64,000 bases of DNA from Grifola frondosa (Eukaryota; Basidiomycota; Agaricomycetes; Polyporales; Grifolaceae): positions 186,001 to 250,000 of the forward strand of contig LUGG01000013.1 in the NCBI GenBank assembly GCA_001683735.1, given 5' to 3'. The notes beneath the pieces were generated by a model. That model had not been told where the DNA came from and searched no databases. It saw only the letters and a program-made list of their open reading frames with translations. The translations under genes and the position numbers were made by a program. Below, piece after piece: positions 59,591 to 64,000 of this stretch. How positions within the stretch are numbered: the first letter of the stretch is position 1; each line of letters opens with the position of its first letter.

Positions 59591-61781
59591 TCATATTTCT
59601 TTATCCACGGGCATTACACCTGACCACTCTACACGCCGGGCAGCGGTGTCATGCACATCGACACTCGATGAATAGCTCCCGGACAATGTACCGAGGTCTT
59701 TACCGGCCCACATTTCATGGACCTTGTAAGAGCCTGTGGAAAGCCCAGGTACATTCGTCAAGTGAAGGTCTTCATCGTAGCAGCCGGCCCTGTGTTGATA
59801 ATGAAGACATGGATACACTTGGACGAGGTATCGGCGTAATATTCGGGAGGCGAGGTCGTCGGAACGGAGGCAGAAGGTGTGAAGGGCACCGCGAGAGTAC
59901 CAACTGTGCTATCTTGATGGAACGCGAGACGCTCTACTTGGTAATAATGGCCAGTTGGTCGGCGGAGAGGTTGCCGAGCTAAAAATGCGGTTGCAGATCC
60001 GAGCGTGTACGATATGAGACAGGGCTTACGTCGGTTCGGAGGAGGATGGGGCTCTACAGGAAACACCAGGCAGCGAAGTGCGTGCGTTGCCCCTGGATCA
60101 TGAGGGCCTCATTGCCGATCTCCATCATGTCCCTGCCGACGTTCAGTGCACATCAACGTGTAAGAGAGGAAAGACTTAACTTACATGTGAGAAGAAGTTG
60201 ATGGAGGAGAGATGCTGGACGTTCGTGGCGATGATGGAGGTATTTGTAGCTCCAGGATGCGCTCGAGTCGCCGGAGATGCGCCAGGAGTGGCCCTGGACC
60301 GAACTCATGAGTTGTTGTGAGGAAAAGGGGATTGAGGGGGAATGTACCATGCGGGCACTCTAGTCCCGACGTTTGCGACATCCCAGATGTGGAGATTGAA
60401 GTGTAAGGGGCGGGCGGTCGCGTTGAGCGCGGCTCTGGTGAAGGTGTGAGGCTTCAATGTTATACGTAAGTGACAAATGAGCTGCAGGGACGCACGTCAT
60501 CTGGCGGTATCGAATGGCAGAGTCCGAGTTGCTGGTGGAAGATCTGAGCGCTTGAGTGTCGGGGCAAGATGTTAGGCTTGCTTATTACCAGACTTCGCCT
60601 TGGGGAGTCTGGAAGTGAAGACCATCGCGGATTAGTCTACCACGCAGGAAAAGTTTTCCAACGCAATGCTTACACGCCGCTGTCACTCCAATCACCCGGG
60701 ACATTGCAGTTATCCGTGCAGAGATTCAGTGATCATCATCCCGACACGAGCGGTGGGTGCTTGCCGCATTTCAGGTCTATGCGATGACAAAATATCAGCG
60801 TGTCATGCGCATTGGATTGGGCAGATGAGACAAAGTACGTACAATCAACGTCCCACTCGGCAAATGTCTCCGCGTCGAGGCTCTCCCTACCCAGAGAACC
60901 GGGGAACCCCGCGCACGTCGCAGTCCCTGCATCGCTGCCAATAATTCCGTTCTATCAAATAGAGGTATTACAACAGCATTCAATAGCATTACCTGTAAAT
61001 GCCAAAGCTGAACGCAAGCGCGTGGATCTGGCTTAAGACACCGCTGATCCCGCCCGGGAACTTGGTGGGGTCCGGAACGATGCGCCCTGTCAAGGCATCG
61101 CGTGTGGTCAACGACCACCAATCCTATGCGGACAGAGTGACGTCAGGTTGCGCATACAAATAGGATATGGTTAGCGCACGTCGATGTTGGGGTATTGGTA
61201 CCCCGCGGCTTTGAGCCCCAGGGAGAGGAACTGGTTCGCCGCGGCGACGACCTTCGCCTCCGAGATGTCTATGGGTACTTGGCGTCACCGGGCGCTGCGC
61301 GTAGGGGAAAAAGAGTGTGTGCGGACCGCATCCATGTGCATTCCATGAGTTCCATCTGCGAGATGTTCAGTTAAGCGAGTTTACGAGGCCGGAGATACGC
61401 ACCCGAGCGCAGGCGTTTTGCCGACTTGCTTCGACCGGCCTACAGTGGGGACGGTCGCTGCATGCCAGGTGGACGAAGCGGAGGAAGATCGTGATGCAGC
61501 CGACGAAGAGTGTGCAGGTGCTGAGCTGGTGATAGTCGAAGAACTGCTACCGCTACCGTTGGGCTGGATGCACTGAGAGTAGTAAAGGTTCAAAACGGAA
61601 CATGTCCACCTGTAATTACCGTCTGTAGAGGCAAACAGCGAGACTGCGGAATTGCGCACCCTGATGGATAGGTGGTCTGGCCTGTCCAGCCGATGCCTCC
61701 GCACTGGCCATAACGCTGGTTTTGAGCAACAGCGACCGAGGCAATAGTTGCCAGAGTAGTAAAAGAGTAAATATACTTCAT
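59591..61781 (-). CDS. CBM1-GH27 alpha-galactosidase, damaged
   Basis: Secreted enzyme releasing alpha-galactose from plant galactomannan or galacto-oligosaccharides, here with an N-terminal cellulose-binding module. The signal peptide is MKYIYSFTTLATIASVAVAQ (ATG 61781). The CBM1 reads YGQCGGIGWTGQTT, then CSVLNLYYSQCIQP after an intron. A Ser/Thr linker follows, then GH27: KTPALGWNSWN, VVAAANQFLSLGLKAAGYQY, RIVPDPTKFPGGISGV, SFGIYSDAGTATCAGFPGSL and DNCNVPGDWSDSG with the nucleophile Asp. The C-terminal part includes SWRISGDSSASWS and YKVHEMWAGKDLGTL. Problems are: Tyr for one CBM1 Cys (61668-61670), two one-base deficits (61605, 61274), an in-frame TAG at 60054-60056 in FL-stop-SPIL, and no splice signals at the nucleophile exon. 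It may be a pseudogene. Confidence 0.78.
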
Positions 61782-62633
61782 GCTGTGCTCTATTGTGCAA
61801 CCAGTGCTCTCCCTCGGAACTTATACATTTGCCCCCCCCCACCCCCAAAGCACGAGGACAAGCAGCAGCGGTCGGCGGATGCTTGATTGGAGTGCAGACT
61901 TCATTTCAGCGGGGTGGCATGCACACCGACGTTTTGACGCGTGAGGCTTCCAATAACGCGTCAATTACGGACAGAGATCGTGTAGCTTCGGAACGCATAC
62001 TAGTACTGGTTATTCACCGAACAAGCAAATTCTTCGGACAGAAGAACCTAAAGTTATGGCAGAGCTGAGAAACGTTCCGCAAGGCAAGGCCCTCGTTGCT
62101 AGGATAACTAAGGTGGATCATGAACAGGCTGAGACTCTGCAATGACATCCGAAGATCACACGCTGCGCCGATTACGAAGTCACGCGACGCGTTATGTCAC
62201 GACGACGCGTCAATGCCGTCACGGAAATGCGTGACTAGTTGTTGACTCTTGCCTGCCTTCGAGTTGCTGGCAGGCTGTGAATTGTTATAGGATGTCCCAT
62301 TCTTGTGGATTCATGTGTCTGGATGGACTTTAGGTGCGTTGTTTTAGTGGAGGTTCGATATAGGAAATTTGTTTACCGGACCTAACTATCCTTTCCTCAA
62401 CTAAAACAGTAAGCGCAAAACTTTATAGCACGTTCAAGGCAAGGAAAGCGCGTTGCTGTACCCAGTCACTAGTAAAATTTCGAATATATAGGTGATTGTG
62501 GAATGAACTGGCTGAACTAGTCAAAACAGCAATAGCTTGTTCCCGCGACTCGTCAGCCGCAATGTGGTCTAAGTTCTGATCATCTCAAGTAGACACTGCT
62601 CATTTTGCTCATCTCATTCAGCGCTGGCGCGAC
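61782..62633. other. Intergenic, 852 bp, divergent promoter region
   Basis: Between the galactosidase (leftward) and the PH-domain gene (rightward). It holds the C9-A-C5 run at 61832-61846. GCGTGA and CGCGTC motifs recur near 61930-62230. No gene recognised. Confidence 0.45.
61832..61846. repeat. C-rich homopolymer run (C9-A-C5)
   Basis: Nine C followed by A and five C, about 50 bp upstream of the galactosidase start (minus strand). It is the longest C run noticed in the window. Confidence 0.9.
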
Positions 62634-64000
62634 ATGTCGTCGCCTTATGATGCCTCGTCGGAGATTTTCTCTCTCTATTCACATCCAATGACGAGGGCAA
62701 GCTCTGCCACTCAAGATTCGGAGCCCGTTGTGACACCTTTGGACGAATACCCGTATCCGGGAACTTGAAGGTTAATCAAAGCACGGGTGCTATGTCTGGA
62801 AACCCCGCCTACGACGCTATTCATGTGCAGTCTCTGTCCCCAAATTTGCAGCGATCTCATATGAGGGAGAGTCGAGACGAAGGCGGTTCTCTGTCGTCTC
62901 TAAGCGACGAAATCCTAACGGCCCATACTTCTCGCTCCCTATATATCATGCTGCAGAATCCGGTGCTCTCACTCGTCGCCGGACGAACGAAAGAGCTAAT
63001 TGGGCGATACGAATCAATGGACACCTCCGCAAAGCCCGCTGCCGGAAAGAGGACGCCCTCAAGACGCAACCCGCCTACTGCATCATTTGCCCTAGAAAAG
63101 AAGGACAAAAGCCGCTCCCCAATCCGCCAGTCCTTCCGCAACCTGATATCAGTCTTTAAGAAGAACAAATCCTCTGGAAAAGATCATTCCCAACAGCTCG
63201 CTGTCCCAGGCACGAAATATCGCAGCAACGATGTCATTGATATTCGCACGCAAAATCTTGCACTTCCCCAGCTCCCTAGAGTAGACATCTGCAGCGTCAA
63301 ACCGGATAAGGCTCTGTGCATAACACCTATCTCGCTCCATTCCGGGCAGGCTGGCCCGCTTCTCTACTTGTCCCGTCCTCTGTCTCCGAATGTCCTTCCT
63401 GTCTGGACAAGTTGCACTGCGCAGCTCCATAGCACCCACATCATCGTCACTTGGCACAGCGCACATGGCAATCCCTCGACTTATGTTGTGCCTTTCACAG
63501 CTTGCACCGACGTGCGGTCACTCGCGCTGACAGATCTGGATGCTACGGAGAGGAGTCTTCTTCCTGACAGACCCGAGCTGAGGGTATTCGAGATGTTATT
63601 TGAAGGAAGAGCTAGAGAGAAATTCGCCGCGGACTCCGTCACGGAGAGAGCGTCATGGGTAAGTGCAATCTGGTGAGTGACTTGCTCGCTTCAACAAGCC
63701 AGGTATTGACGTAGTCTACACAGGGACGGCGTGTTACAAGCGCAGGAGGATAGGATCCGCACGCCAAGTGTCATCGGAATCGAGGGTGCCATAGAGTCCC
63801 CGTTCAGCGTGGCTTCTCCCGTTGGCCCTCCTCATTCTCTGGCCCACAGTCGACTTTCCGTAAAGACTGACATACCATCTCCGACATCTTCTAGCATCGA
63901 CCGGGCACTTCCAGCTATTCCCATCGAGACTCGCACTCCGTCCCCGTCCTCCTCCGCGCGATTTGCTCTGAGGGATTCTGCTCCAACCCGTCCGTCGCTG
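62634..64000 (+). CDS. PH-domain protein, 3' end beyond window
   Basis: Fungal signalling or membrane-binding protein, partner unknown. The N-terminus MSSPYDASSEIFSLYSHPMT is Ser-rich and is followed by LSDEILTAHTSRS-type sequence, with basic and Pro-rich stretches (KRTPSRRNPPTASF, PIRQSFRNLISVFKKNKS). From about 63250 a PH-like domain begins: VLPVWTSCTAQLHSTHIIVT, HGNPSTYVVPFTACTDVRSL and LRVFEMLFEGRAREKFAADS, ending with a helix, ERASWVSAIW. An intron at 63672 leads to a Ser/Pro-rich exon reaching the window end. The frame breaks near AA 62762-62763, where PYPGT-stop becomes PYPGN-LKVNQS with one extra A. The PH assignment rests on the strand pattern and the final WVSAIW helix. Confidence 0.65.

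Noticed and set aside
59591..61781. GH6 cellobiohydrolase, suggested by the N-terminal CBM1 and Ser/Thr linker
   Set aside because: The catalytic part reads WNSWN, GIYSDAGTATCAG and DNCN, which is GH27 alpha-galactosidase.
1..64000. tRNA, rRNA and CRISPR arrays
   Set aside because: No tRNA-like B box with matching arms, no rRNA sequence and no regularly spaced direct repeats were seen by eye.

Overview
The window is nuclear DNA from a filamentous basidiomycete, most likely an Agaricomycete and plausibly a wood- or litter-decaying one. Genes carry many 45-70 bp GT-AG introns, neighbouring genes lie on both strands with short gaps, and several families are typical of Agaricomycetes: DUF6533 membrane protein, fungalysin M36 protease, HSP9/12 proteins, GH55 glucanase and a CBM1-linked GH27 galactosidase. 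No rRNA, tRNA, CRISPR array or autonomous transposon was recognised. Gene spans below run from start codon to stop codon and include introns.

Layout. 0-7 kb: 3' part of a secreted fungalysin, an AIM24-like mitochondrial protein, an Apa1/Apa2 diadenosine tetraphosphate phosphorylase and a small four-helix membrane protein. 7.5-13.1 kb: a single-pass surface protein and a large acidic/lysine-rich protein ending in a HicA-like domain. 13.2-21.7 kb: Gyp1-type Rab GAP, an FG nucleoporin with RanBP1 domain and a Mga2/Spt23 membrane-tethered transcription factor; the last two share a 219 bp divergent promoter. 22-32 kb: MYND zinc-finger protein, an unnamed conserved gene, DUF6533 protein, HNH-like protein and an Old Yellow Enzyme. 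32-38 kb: a gene-poor stretch, then an intron-rich GH55 glucanase. 38.9-47.6 kb: conserved unnamed protein, ataxin-3-like deubiquitinase, Atg27, a viroplasmin-domain protein and a BLI-3-like flavin-binding protein. 48-54.7 kb: a decayed and a fuller short-chain dehydrogenase and a 4-aminobutyrate aminotransferase. 55-64 kb: PA-TM-RING ubiquitin ligase, two tandem HSP9/12 genes, CBM1-GH27 alpha-galactosidase and the start of a PH-domain protein.

The genes do not form one pathway. They mix housekeeping trafficking and protein turnover (Gyp1, nucleoporin, Atg27, Josephin, RING ligase), lipid control (Mga2/Spt23), stress genes and secreted enzymes. There is no obvious biosynthetic cluster.

The strongest unexpected signal is technical or evolutionary. 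From about 22 kb onward, at least eight conserved genes show single-base frame breaks, nearly all at short homopolymers that look one base too short, with family motifs intact on both sides. Genes in the first 22 kb read cleanly. This points to patches of uncorrected indels in the sequence rather than mass pseudogenisation, but two loci (the short-chain dehydrogenase remnant near 48.2 kb and the GH27 gene) also carry stop codons that a homopolymer error does not explain. The most biologically unusual item is the HicA-like domain at the end of the 9.7-13.1 kb gene.
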